Positions 18,573 to 30,805 of a stretch of 64,000 bases of DNA are shown one piece after another. A program made the translations under genes and the position numbers. Numbering within the stretch: the first letter of the stretch is position 1; every line of letters starts with the position of its first letter. The notes under the pieces were generated by a model. That model was not told the DNA's origin. It did not search any database and saw nothing but the letters and a program-made list of their open reading frames with translations. Origin of the DNA: Lineus longissimus (Eukaryota > Nemertea > Pilidiophora > Heteronemertea > Lineidae); assembly GCF_910592395.1 (NCBI RefSeq), contig NC_088315.1, positions 3,474,501-3,538,500 of the forward strand, in the 5' to 3' direction.

Positions 18573-18901
18573 ATGGGCTACTTGGGGAAGAATTGTGAAC
18601 GATTGAACTAGTTGCAACACTGATCTTCAAACTCTACTTTGATGATGTGACCATGACCTCTACATACCCTATTTTGGATATTTTAACGTTACTCCAATAT
18701 GGGCCATGGTCATAACCCACTTTGGATATTTCACTATATCCAAAGTAGGTTACTAGGCCATGACCCACTCTGGAGATTTTACACCATATCCAAACTAGGT
18801 CACTAGGTCAGGTCAACTTTCAAACTTCTCATACACAAAGTAGGTCAGTAGGTCAGTAGGTCACTAGGTCAAAAGTTCATAATTTTCCCCAAGTAGCCCA
18901 T
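18573..18901. repeat. Right-end segment bracketed by inverted TGGGCTACTTGGGGA
   Basis: tgggctacttgggga at 18574-18588 recurs inverted at 18886-18900. The similarity extends on the inner side over about 25 bp with a few mismatches (ttgtgaac against ttatgaac). The outer copy is the probable terminus of the element, so the inner copy is an inverted duplicate of the tip. Confidence 0.7.
18739..18854 (-). repeat. Right terminal inverted repeat (matched part)
   Basis: Exact reverse complement of bases 1-116. The repeat continues outward through gacctagtgacctactgacc-type sequence to about 18900. The matching outer part of the left end lies outside the window. Confidence 0.93.
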
Positions 18902-21689
18902 ATACTACTAATAACAATTTTAAGAGAGGTCCCTTGTGTACCACAGCGATTTACATGTACCCTTACAGTTTTGTTAGACGTCAGTCATACATTGTGTATT
19001 CCCCGATCAAATTTCGCACGATACACCAACCAAGGGATGGAAGAATCTAAAACCCATGAGGCATCCGTCTTCCTGCTCCAGGTCCGTACCAAATGAAACC
19101 AGAGGCTTGGACTGAATTGTAAATCAACTGCTCGTCCTTAGGGGCTTTCACTGACACCCATTAACATTCGCATCTTTTTTCGTGAGCGATAACTGCCGGG
19201 AGCTCAATGGATGTGATTCGCACTGCATTTTCTTTTCCCCATGCTTTAATTTCGATAAAACATTTCCTACGTTTTGGTTTTTAGCAATTACAGTTTCAAC
19301 ACGAGATTACGACGTGTATCGCGAGAGTAAGCGTTAAAAGTTTTTTTGAACTGGTAGAAGCGTCCCCCTTTCCAATAACACCTCCTGATTGGCTGCCACG
19401 TCGATGACTGATGCAGATTTTAGATCCCCGATTGCACAATACGAGCGGAAGCAATTGTTGGAAGTTTCTGCTCACACAATGTCTGTATGGATGTTTTTTC
19501 TGACATGATTTTCCGCCTCCCAAAAAAGACAAACTGTATTACTGCCATTTGGATTTGACTTCTGCAATTAATGTAAATATTAGTTTGGAAAAAACTGCAT
19601 GGCAAAATATTGTTTGAATGCCCACGCTGATGAGCTCTGGGGCTGTTAATAAATAACCAGATTTGTTCAGGACCAATCGGGATAAATTTCTCATCCCGGG
19701 TCTCTTATGACCTATTCAGGGGAAGCTCAAGACAAATTGTGCCCCAACAAATATTTAAGAATAAGCTCGAGGACAAACTGTTTCTCTTGACAGATGGTTA
19801 AATGTAAGCTAAGAAATAACACACAAAATAACGATTTGACCGTGGCAGCTGATGAGGTCGAAGAGGCGATGAACCAAAAATAGTTTTTTGTGCTCCAGAT
19901 ATTCGAGTCCATATCGAAATAACTCTCGCTTGGGCCATTCTCGAAGACAAATTGTCCCTATAACAAATATTTGCATCTTTATATCAGAAATAAGCAATAA
20001 TACATCCAAATGGGGCCTTTTCTACCGGTCCATGGCTGATTTATCTCAGTCTTATGTCCGGGTCAGTTAATCTACATCCAAGATTTCAGCCGATCGTTGC
20101 AGTTAATGGTCTGTGGCAAGCACATGTCAATATTGCTTCCATTATACGGGGACGCCTTAAGTGAATCACGGGGTGCATCGTGCGTGAAATTGCGTCTGAT
20201 TGGATGAAAGATTGGCCAAATTAGTTCGCGGTTTCTTAAAATACTCGTGTCATTGCCATTAGCTTGCTGCTGAGACTGCAGTGCCAGTTCTCGGAGGTAA
20301 TAATGACTGATTGTGATTTGAGGGAATGCATTTGATTTCCGGGTCGAGAACTACCATGGCCTTCGCCTGCCCTAGCCACAGGCTTACCAAGATGAAAATT
20401 CAAGCCCCACCGACGACCCACTAACTTTTATCGAATGAGTATTGTCAGAATATCATCGCAGGCAGCAAAAGCATAATATCATATACTGCGCTGCACCAAA
20501 AGAAAGCTTTCAACGCAAGCGTTTACAAAACGGGTAAAAGGTGCATGTACACGTACATGTAATCTAATCTGAGCCAAAACTCGTAATTGCGCTTTGATCA
20601 TCAGATCTGCCACCGGTGGAAACTACAAAGCGCCTCATCAAATGACCTTGCCAATTGGCCTTATTGAAAGATGTCATCTCCCCTGTCAATCTGCTGATGT
20701 TTTTTTCTCCAAATATTCTGATAGCAGGCCTTCAAAGAGTTTTTAATCAACACTTCTTTGAAGAAGGATGCCGAAGAAAAATTCGAAAAACTCCATATTA
20801 CGTCTCTGGCACTGCCTTCTGATCTAAAGGGTACATGGGAAAAAGCACTCTCTGTGGCAGAGGTCACATTTTGTCAGTTTTTGTCGTTATTCTCCGCGTT
20901 CCGGAAAATTCCGAACACTTCCGGAGCATTCAAAAAAAGTCCGAACGGTTTCCAGATGACGGCGAAGATGACGTTAAATGGAGAAAACTAGTAAAACAAT
21001 TCGGTACACAGAGCAAAACTCACAGAGCCAGAGATGTGGGGTTCATTTTCTTAAATAGAATATCGAAAGAACTACAATCGTAAGCAGGAATAAGGCCCTC
21101 AACACTTCTATCAGGGGAAACTTAACCCACATCTTGTCTGCGAGAAACGAGAAGATTTCAGGTCGATGAATGAAATTGATGAAAGGCAGAGCTTTTTTAG
21201 ATGCAAGATACCCCTGTTCCAATTAGAGCGTGTGAGTTTGTTCAATCAATAGATCAATAGTTTGCGTGCCAGTATTCAAACCTTCATTTACTTTGAATGT
21301 TTTAGCAATTTTCCAAAGAGATTTTAGAGAAATTATCAAACCCGATGCCTATAGGAAAAAATACAGTTTCGAGGGAAAAACGCCGCCGCTATAGGAGGCA
21401 GAACCAATGCAGAATCGGACGATTATTTTTGTGTTCTTAATTCTGATTAGTCTTTCTATCAATCGACTAGACTCACAATCGGCTTCTGAGCCGGATACAG
21501 AACACAAAATAGGGCTTCCAGCAGGAATAAGGCCCTCGACTGCCGTGTCTTGATTTTATACCAGGCCCGACCAGTCTAGATTCCATGAGATTCGCTAAGT
21601 TTCCATCGTCAAAACATCAACAACCAAAGGTGTTAAATGCGGCAAAACAGCATAAAACACCTGTTAACCTTTAAAGTTGTTGAAAAAAA

Positions 21690-21775
21690 GTAACGCACTC
21701 GGATCGAATAGCAGATCTTACGATTTGAGGCGAGGTTGTCGATGACAGGCTCTCTGCTACTGAGCCAGACGAATG
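21690..21775 (-). repeat. tRNA-like remnant or tRNA-derived SINE head
   Basis: On the minus strand, tggctcagtagcagag resembles an RNA polymerase III A box, and ATTCGATCC about 45 bases later resembles a B box (consensus GTTCGANTCC). It is followed by a T-rich run. Cloverleaf pairing does not look perfect, so a functional tRNA is unlikely. Confidence 0.3.
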
Positions 21776-22417
21776 GGCCTGTCGATAACAGATCGGAGTG
21801 ATAGACTGCTTGATGGACGCAGAAGTAGTGCCAAGCACAAGTATAGTCCCATGCAGAAAGCATTGGATGTGAAAGTATGTTGCCACACTACATGTATATG
21901 ATTTTTATCACCTTGAATACGGAAATTTATCAATCGACCAAGTATGTTTGACGACTTATAAGGTATTGTACGTGGGACTATCTAAGCCAAATAAGATTTG
22001 GTTCAGTTAGTTATAGTCTCAATATGCAGTTGGCAGCAAATATTGAAGTCAGGAAACTGCCAAATGCTGCAGAAAGCTCCAATGGGATGGGTCCCAATTA
22101 TTGTAACCACACTTCCGAGACAGCGGTTGCTACGCAACACCCATGTACATACTCCTGGTGATTTGTCATTCAGCTGTAACAAATGAAGGAAAATTGAGAT
22201 GGTATTAGTCCATGGTATTTAGAGCTTGGCTGGGATCAATGACAATGCATCATTCTGTCTACCATAACCGAAGTTCCAATCTTCTTATGCAGCGGTCAAT
22301 GTAAACCGGTACCCATTGGTCAGGTAGACACTTCGTCGACACTTAGCATTTTTTCTGGGGCCAGGATTCGGCACTTATCCCACTCGTTGTCGCAATCGCA
22401 AACATCCCAAAGGGTAA

Positions 22418-22561
22418 GGTTTCCACTAAGTGCGTTTGCGAGAACGCACGCGCCACTGCTTTGTTTTCATGCTTCGCTGCACCCAAACCAAACCAACAAA
22501 AGCCTTGCTTTGCGATACCGCATGCGCTGTGCGATTCAAGCAAATCGCATTAGCGGAAACC
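22418..22561. mobile_element. Candidate 144-bp MITE with imperfect TIRs
   Basis: Begins ggtttccactaagtgcgttt and ends with the reverse complement of ggtttccgctaatgcgattt, differing by two substitutions and one indel over about 20 bp. No ORF. The interior is rich in cgcacgc and gcgatt words. No obvious target-site duplication is visible, so the family is not assigned. Confidence 0.4.
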
Positions 22562-25500
22562 GACCATGATAAAACTTTTGCTGCGTGCATTGACTGAACG
22601 AATAATAGTGTGCATCACTGAAGTGTAATCTTCTCACATGTACGTGGGAAAAAGCACGACCATCCATACCCTTATTAAAAGGTTGATCTTCCATATCGAG
22701 CTTGGCAAGTTCATCCATGCTGCGAATACATCTACGAAGATAAAGAATCCAAAATTCCTTCCATTCTCCATAAATGGAACCCAAGGGAAACATAATGCTA
22801 CTGCGAGCAATTACTGGTTTTATCATAAAATAATAAAAGGCAAATAACGAGACAGAAGCCAATTGATTTTGGATAAATAAAAAAACAAATTCCAAAATAA
22901 CAAGCGTCTGTCACATCTGAGGTCGTGGGTTCGGTTTCCAGTCTGACTGCTTTCTCAGGAGACATCCCCGATCTCTGAGAGCCGGCGTCACTTTAGGCAG
23001 TTTCTTCCGGGACATTCGGTTTTCTCATACTTGACATTGCGAATTGCCCGATCTCGTTCAGTTTTAGCTCTGAACCCCCATCTCAATATTCCTGGGTCAA
23101 ATTGGAGGCAGTTAGTGTTCTGGTGACCGATGATTGGGTACTCTCTCGTCCAATGGCTGCTTTGCATATTGCACCCAGAGCAACGGTTGCCAGTGGTGGT
23201 GTTTGGAGATTGCTCATGGGAGTTCCCTGTGGGTTTGGCAGGGGCTTAGGTGATTGATGAAAGGCTTCAAAGGGAATTTGAGCGAGCCAACTATAGAATA
23301 TCCAATGCGTTATCACGCCTTCCCAGTCGGAGTTATGCGCGAGGTGACGCGTTTCATAATAATCTGAAGCAGACCAAACCGCCGGGGTCACAATTAATAT
23401 GCACTGAAAAAATGATGTCGTAACTGATAACCCCTTCCTCGGACGCAACTACTGTTCGTTTGGCCGGTAGCGTGCCCATTGAGAGATGGAACATGACCGC
23501 CAAGTTTTGAGATTCTCACGGTGCTTTGTACACGAAACACACAGTACATATATACTCTGGAAATTTGTATCATTCCCCCCTTTATCTAATGCAAAATGAT
23601 AAGAATCAAACGATGCTATTTCCAGCTTTGACAGCTACAGGCTAACCGTTATCTTTCCTGCTCGGTGAGTTGGCGCTAACATTTGTGTATGATTGTACTC
23701 CGAGATGTGACAGTCTGTTCAAACATTGTCTGCACAGATATGTGACGAGAATGCTCAACTCCATAGAGGTGACGCAGTGTTAGCCCCTACCAACTAGCAA
23801 ATAGTCCTTGAAATGCGAGGAAGGCCACCAGGGACTCACCCCCGGGACCAAATCTCCTTAGCCATATCAAATAGCTCTTCACGACACGAGTTAGTACTAA
23901 ACGATGTCGGTGATAATACCGCTAGCAGCGTCTCACTTCTAAGCAAGGAAAATAACATACTTTTGTTATGAGTCTATCACCAAAGTGAGTACGAATCTGT
24001 GGTCGCAGCCATTTGCAGTCGGATTACACTACGAGATTGCATTGCATAATGCTCTGACAGTGACGTTACAACATGGAAGCTAAGACCGGCAGAGAGAATA
24101 CGCTTGAATATTACGTCTGCTTTGGAGAGTGGATCTCGCCTTCATGTCATCTGATCATTATAGGCTATACGTGTAAAATAGAGAAAAGATGAAGAATCCC
24201 CAATAGCACCATCTTAGCAGAGTCCGGGTATTACCTCGACTTTGGTAACCAGAGCTTCCTACTTGCTCCTGAATGGCATGAGCTGGTCCCCTCATCATTC
24301 ATTATTCGGCGACATGTGATAGGAGAAGTTTATTGTTGGTATTTCTATACCTGGGCTGTTTGATATTAGCGGGCGGCCAGATTACAGCAGCACTTTGGGG
24401 ATAACGACTCATATGACCAGCACCTTGTATACTTCACATTCTCATAGCACGTTTAATGACCCTATCGAATTTGTCGTTGCTTCTGTCTAATGCTCTTGAT
24501 GTATTCTAAACGCTGTATGAGCTGTATGTCCCTATCTGTTATGTCTATGTCTCATTTTGCGAAGGTTTTCATAAGCCGGGGCCACCATATTCCCTGATTG
24601 TGTTCGTTAGTCCGCGATTGTCCTGATTGCATATACCACATGCTCATCAGAACCGAATTCATGCACGGCGAGGATGAAGGGCTGTATTTTTATGACAAAT
24701 TCAACTGTCAGGAACGGTAAGTTTTGGTCGCCATCATCTTTTTACACCCTGGTGACAATTTGTAACCAGAGTCGCCCCCCAAAATATAACGAGACCTCGC
24801 AGGGAGGCGCGTGTTTTTACGAGGCTGAGTGAGATCAGTCAGTGGAGTGGTAAACAGACCGAAATCGACCATGTTGATATGGCGACCCTCATGTTGATAT
24901 GGGCATTTTTTAGGTTGTGAATGCGTGCGTACCCGGTTAGACGCCAGTATGGCCGGTGCGCTCCGTCTTCGGTCGGGTTTTATATCGGAGTTTCCGTCTC
25001 CTAGTCTGGTTGCCATAACCCGGCTGAAGAGCCCAGACTACCCGGTTACCCCTAGGCGACCAGTCACATGTGTGTCTAGTTACCTGGGAGACATAGTTTC
25101 CGCTAGGCAATGCTAGGGGAAAACTAGTCGGCCGTTGACCCTATGACGAGCTCATCCGCCCTGAGTGACTAGTAACCTTGATTTTCTAGTCACCCACCTG
25201 AGACAGGTGGCACTGGATTACAAGGCTACCAGTGGCAGGTAGCTAGCCTGACCTGACCTGAGACCCTCATCAATGAATTGATATATTTATTGAGCTGCCC
25301 AGTATGCTGCCAATGAGCAATATTCACGAAAAATCGAAATATTGGCCGATATAATAGCCTATCGCTGACAAAATCTTTTGATACTGAGAAAAATATGACA
25401 CATATATCGTTGAAAATCATGTCAGGAGTCAAACCACAGCAAGAGATAATCTTTGCAAAAAAGATTTAAAAAATGGGCACCGCGAACCTCGACTAATAGC

Positions 25501-27277
25501 ATTGCCAGGATACCAAATCAATGTACGTTTGCAAATCTCGTTACGTATTCTAGATTGAATCATCGTCGCCCAAAGATCAATGTCAGCCAACTTGCTTTTC
25601 CGTTGGCGGTAATCCCTACAATGTTCGCCCTTTACGGGGATGCTATAGGATTCGCCTCGTGCCCTTTGGCAGGGTGGTTCGGCACTGATGATGACCTATT
25701 CTCTGATACCCAAGGGCGACGGTTGATCTGAGGAGAAAAAGATGTCATGTCCTCAAGGGGTGAGGCAACGTTCTACATGAGTATACCGTTACCTACGAAA
25801 CATACTTTCGATCAATGCATCATTTTCCCCACGGCTTCTGACAGATTCGTTCACAGACGGCCACCCATCACCCTTCCCTCTTGGGGCATGTTCATCAACA
25901 GAGGAAAAAGGTATACCAGTAACGATATGTCCTCAGGTGGTGACTCGACATTCCACCTTGTCACCATGACCTTCATATAATTCGCTGTCCGCCATCACTT
26001 TTGTAACATGGTGAAGATATCGAGCATGTTCAATGCTAGCTGCTAATTGCTAGTTCTTTCGAGGCGTGGCTCCTTAGTGTGGATGGCATTTTTCTTCGCC
26101 CATCAAATTTGTTTATTGCAGTTTGATTCAGTTTCGGCCTCATTAGTGTTAGCGAACGGCAAAGAAATCTAGCTGATCGGAGAATGAGATACAACCATAA
26201 TTTCCCCGAAGTCATCATAAAAGCACTATATATCTCTTTCCGTTAAACGCCTCGCTGGCTATCATATCCCGACGTTATCAAAATGCCTCCCGCGGTCTAA
26301 AATACTCGGTAACAAAATTGAGTTTTGCATTATTCATTCGAGGCTGCGTTTGATGAATTGCTGTGAAGACGTCGGCGCGATTCTGAACGGAATTTTCCAG
26401 CCTATAATTTGGTTGTCAATAAAAAAAGGCTTCTTTCAGGTTGACGCGATAGTTGCGTGCATGCCAAGTCTCACGGAAATCATCTCGAATGTTTTGCAAC
26501 ATGTTGAAAGAACGTGTGTGCTGAATCTTCCTTTTTGCTGTTTTTGATTTGTTTTGCAGAGAGCATATTAAATTTTCGCAGCGCGATAGAGATGGAAATA
26601 GAAAAGAACTCAGATTTTATGTGATCTCATTCCAGCTCACCGAAAGTGCACTTTCCCTCTCGGGACCAATTTCAGGAATGAATATCCATATTTTTGTAAA
26701 AATGCAGTTTTTATTTGAGGTATAAAAATCGTTATAAAAAACACGCGAATCTCTTCCCGGCCGTAGATGCACGCTATACTCGGCTGAAACTTTTACATTT
26801 TATGCATGTAGTATTTGTTGTTTGCACAAAGGCTTTATTGAAATTAATATTCCGTGCGAACGGGACTGAAACAATTAAAAATTATCAAATACAACTTCAA
26901 TTTTAAATTGTTTTAACAAATGGGGTAGATCCTTAAGATATCAGAACTTTTGCTGTATACGTGTATGTGGTTCAATTGCCCATGGTACACTCATGCATGT
27001 AGTAACTGTTTCTAGCCCAGTTTGGCCTGTTTGCAATTTACAAGCTATGCTGAAGGTGATGTAGATGAAGACCCGTGGGTCATTAAACTTATTAGTCCAG
27101 GTTGCCTACAATGAGTAAGCCATTTCACTAATACAACAACGTATGCATGTTCTGTCGGGTGAGACTAAAAGCCGTGGTTCCTTGCACTTGAGTGTCTAAT
27201 GCAAGGGGAAAGAAAACGACGCCAAACAGGAGTACAGTATAGCCTCAGGCAAAAATCCAATTGGGTTACGACGCCGG

Positions 27278-27317
27278 TAATGATGATGATGATAATGATG
27301 ATGATGTTGATGATGAT
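27278..27317. repeat. GAT-rich microsatellite
   Basis: Interrupted gatgatgatgataatgat tract of about 40 bp. Confidence 0.8.
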
Positions 27318-27584
27318 TACTAGTCTGAATTAAAACTCACCGATGATAGCCGCTCCGATTGTTAACAGGATGGGGATAGGGTTCTCAAATCGCATCCTTT
27401 CTTCCTTCAGTGATTCAATGATAAAGATGCATCCAGATCACTTGTTTCCTTTGAGCTATATGCATACTGTTCAAATACAGTCCTCTCGCTGTATTAGTGT
27501 TATACCAATCAAAATGTACTGTCTCGTAAGTATCATCCACAGAAAGAATCAGTTCAGCTTAACCACCACTTAAGATATCGGTCC

Positions 27585-28150
27585 TAGGTTGCCGTTGAAC
27601 GACTATTGGTTCCGGCTCGCTACCAATACAGTTACCATATAGAGAGACCTGAATACTTGTATTTGATGGTCACACTTGAAGACTAGGGAAAGTGGTGAAC
27701 ACAATCTTATTTGCCGTATTTTCGAATGGAGTGAAACTTGTCGTCAACTCAACGGAAATGTAGCCTCTCGTTGATATACTGTTCGTATATCGAAGTACTC
27801 TTCGCGTAGCGCAAGAAAACGTAATAAATTATCTTATACTCGGATGAGACCAGATTTCACAACCATGCAGCATGTTAACATCGAGTCCTTACTCCAGTCA
27901 AATCTTTCTTTCTCTACATGGAGCCACACAGAATCATTTCATCGGCTCCACTCAACCACTTTCGATATCGAGCTTAAGTTGTCGCTTAACGACTATTGGT
28001 TCTGGTTCGCGTTACAAGCAATAGATTACCATAGAAATGAGTGGCGAATAGTTGTATTTGATGGCCTCACTTGAATAGACCATAGAGAGCAGTGACGACT
28101 TGTATCTGACGGCCTCTTTGAGTAGACTACAGAGAAGTGACTACCAGCAC
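27585..28150. repeat. Diverged direct duplication around AACGACTATTGGTTC
   Basis: A ~100-bp block containing aacgactattggttc, accata and cttgtatttgatgg occurs at 27597-27680 and again at about 27985-28075. A further partial copy of the end (gacttgtatctgacggcctc) follows at 28090-28150. No coding content. Confidence 0.6.
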
Positions 28151-30744
28151 TGGCCGCCGCATGCAAAATAAAATCGGAGCGATAACCCGACTGACGACAT
28201 GCAGTAGACGACGCTTGACAAGAACGACAACTATTCTACTCCAGTTGGATGTCCACAGACGGCTTAAGTTTTGTTTGTTTAACCAGAGTCTTATAAAAAA
28301 CACTGGTTTGACGCACTTGGCAGCATCTTATTTTCCAACAACCTTCATCTAGTGAATTGCTACAGCCACAACACATCCAGAAAAAGAAAATCCAAGGTTG
28401 ATAGTGTTGCCGCTGTTCGTAACATCCTCCAAGTCCACAGTGACATCGTCGCAAACAAGAATGGTAAAGCAGCTAATATTGTAACGATAAGTGCAAAACA
28501 AACCGCTGACGATAACTCAACGAGAACGCCGATAGTTAGACCAGTTGGATGTCCACAGCAAATTGTTACACGAAAGTGAATCGAGTCGGCGGCTTTGGGT
28601 GTATATTATTGGTCCTGAAAGATCGATCGAATTGCCGCTGCGCCTTGCAATGTTTCGTGGAAGCAACAAAACAGTATCTATAGAGAACGGCTGTGTTTGC
28701 TGTAGGCGAACCCAGGCAGATGATATTCTGACATACATGTATATAGTTTTACTTATCGTTGATATTGGTAGCTTTACATATACTTAATGTGAGCTTGAAT
28801 CGACAATGTCATCAAATATTAATTCCAGTGATGCAGTTTTATATTGCACATACGTAGTGTATCGATTGTCTCGATAGATAAAGAGATCGCATCTGTTGAG
28901 TGTCTGTAAACAGAACGTCTTGACAATCAATGGCGGTTATCTAAATAATAATGCATAGTGTTATAATCACCAGGAATCCTGTAATATGAGGCTCACACAA
29001 CTGCAGTGTTGGTAGACTTCTACCGTGGAATTGCCACAGTCAGACATCACATTTGAATTCCCTGGTAGAACCAGCTCAATAGGTGACCGCTCTATCTCGA
29101 AAAAGTTTAGGCTGGGTTGCTTAACTGGCAACGTCATCCCTTCGTTCATGTCATTGGAAGCTTGACGGATTCAATGCTTACTCGTAGAAGGCCCTTGCAA
29201 CATTTCCAGCGGCTGCAGCAGCACATTTCACCATCACGCCATCTTCAAATGCAACATGCAGTTGCCATGCCACATCCTTCAGAAAGCCATGTGAAATGCA
29301 ATTGCTTCGGGTAGGTATAGACAGGAGTAAGAAAGGGGGTAGAAAGCCATTGGGGAATGCAATCACACGAGCCCCACAATAAAATAAAACTCGAAAAACT
29401 ATTTGGCGAGACACTCCAAGATTTAACCTTATGTCATGGCAACGATGGCAAAAACACCATTCCAAATGGTGGCAGATTCTCTGTCACGCCATCTTCTAAA
29501 GCCACAGATGACAGCTCACAACTCGAGCTTACAAGCAACCTTTAGGTTTCTGGTAAGGCGGAAGAGGACTCCACAGACGATGCCTTGACCATTCTCATAG
29601 ATTGATGTTCTCTGGCGGAAAATGCCATGGCGGAATGACCAGCTACGCTGTTGAAATAAACGCGATCGCAATTTTAAGTAAATCTTACGCACCGGATTGT
29701 TTCGAGAGGCCATGACGAGGACGATGTAACTGTAACAGGCGCTTCTTTTTCCAAAGATTCATCACCACACGGAGATTAGCAATTCATAGAGGGGAAAAAT
29801 GAGAAATTGAAAGATTACGCAATAGCCGTGGGTGATCTTTTATTTCTGCGAAGATTAAGAAGATCTCAATGCTTGAGGTGTTGTTGCGTCTTTTGCCAGT
29901 TTTTCTGGTACGAAACATGGTCCAGATTATTTCGGGGGAATATGAAGAATTGTATTCTTAATCCTGTAGTCAGTTTTACAGAGAAGGTTGTTCTGTACTG
30001 AATGAAGATGAGTACAGAATAAAAATTCCAAAAATGTTGTCGTGTGGCCTGATATAGCGATATTTTAAGCTGCCTTTTAAACCCCTCTGGAGACAAGACA
30101 CCATTGATTTTTTAAGCCTTTTAGCAGTTAAATTGTCAATGTTTGACCGCGACGCATCAAATACTGCGTGGGGTTGTGAATCTGAAATTTTGACATGATA
30201 TTCCGGACAGTCGGGCAAGTAAATGGTGAAAAATAAACTGGTAGTTGACCACGGAAATTTTTTGATAATCGACAAATTAGACAGACAGTGATATTTCAAC
30301 TCTTTTCAGCCAACTGGCAGAAAAATCTCAAAACACGCCCCCTATTACCAAATTAGCAAAATTCGAAATTAATTTTTTCATCAAATAATTTCTTTATATC
30401 TGTAGACTTGCCACAACAAATATTTTTTCAATACCTCTCCAAATATGTACTTGAGAGTTAAAAACATGCACTCGTCTAATTGATAGGCCTCGACCGTCCA
30501 ACCTATGAATATTCATTAGTGGTCTTGTCTCCCTGAAGGTTTTTCGGCAAACACAAATATACTGGGCTTTTTCAACGAAATGAAAATTTAACAGAGATTT
30601 TTCAGAATCTCAAAAGCATTTAGAACTTTTTCATTTAATCGAAAACCTACTGGGTGTTACGGAGTGCTAATGCTTGGGAAATGAAGTGCCAACGTTGGTC
30701 ACAGTCTTTTGTGCACTGTCAGAAAAAAATATCAATATGATGAT

Positions 30745-30805
30745 AATGATCTTGTCTTATATAGCGCTTTTTTAGCTACTGGGTTACTCTAAGCGCTTAG
30801 AATAT
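30745..30805. repeat. Short repeat with TATATAGCGCTTTT motif
   Basis: cttatatagcgcttttt followed about 25 bp later by taagcgctta. This word pair is common in dispersed repeats of marine invertebrate genomes. Element boundaries are not visible. Confidence 0.3.

Larger units (their letters stand above)
1..18900 (+). mobile_element. Polinton/Maverick (adintovirus-like) DNA transposon, nearly complete
   Basis: The sequence shows an inverted terminal repeat at both ends and, between them, a protein-primed type B DNA polymerase, FtsK/HerA-type ATPase, DDE integrase with chromodomain, jelly-roll minor and major capsid proteins and a cysteine protease. That combination is diagnostic of Polintons/Mavericks, which are virus-like elements that can integrate and are thought able to form virions. 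All recognised ORFs are uninterrupted and the visible 116-bp inverted repeat is identical at both ends, so the insertion is probably recent. The left terminus lies off the window by roughly 45-50 bp, judged from the part of the right TIR beyond position 18854. Target-site duplications therefore cannot be checked. The right border near 18900 is an estimate. Confidence 0.95.

Noticed and set aside
22915-22990. ggtcgtgggttcggtttccag resembling a tRNA B box
   Set aside because: No A box at the right distance and no cloverleaf pairing; too weak to annotate.
24708-25016. 102-aa minus-strand ORF in a GC-rich patch
   Set aside because: Arg/Ser-rich random-looking translation, no splice context; more likely part of an unclassified repeat.
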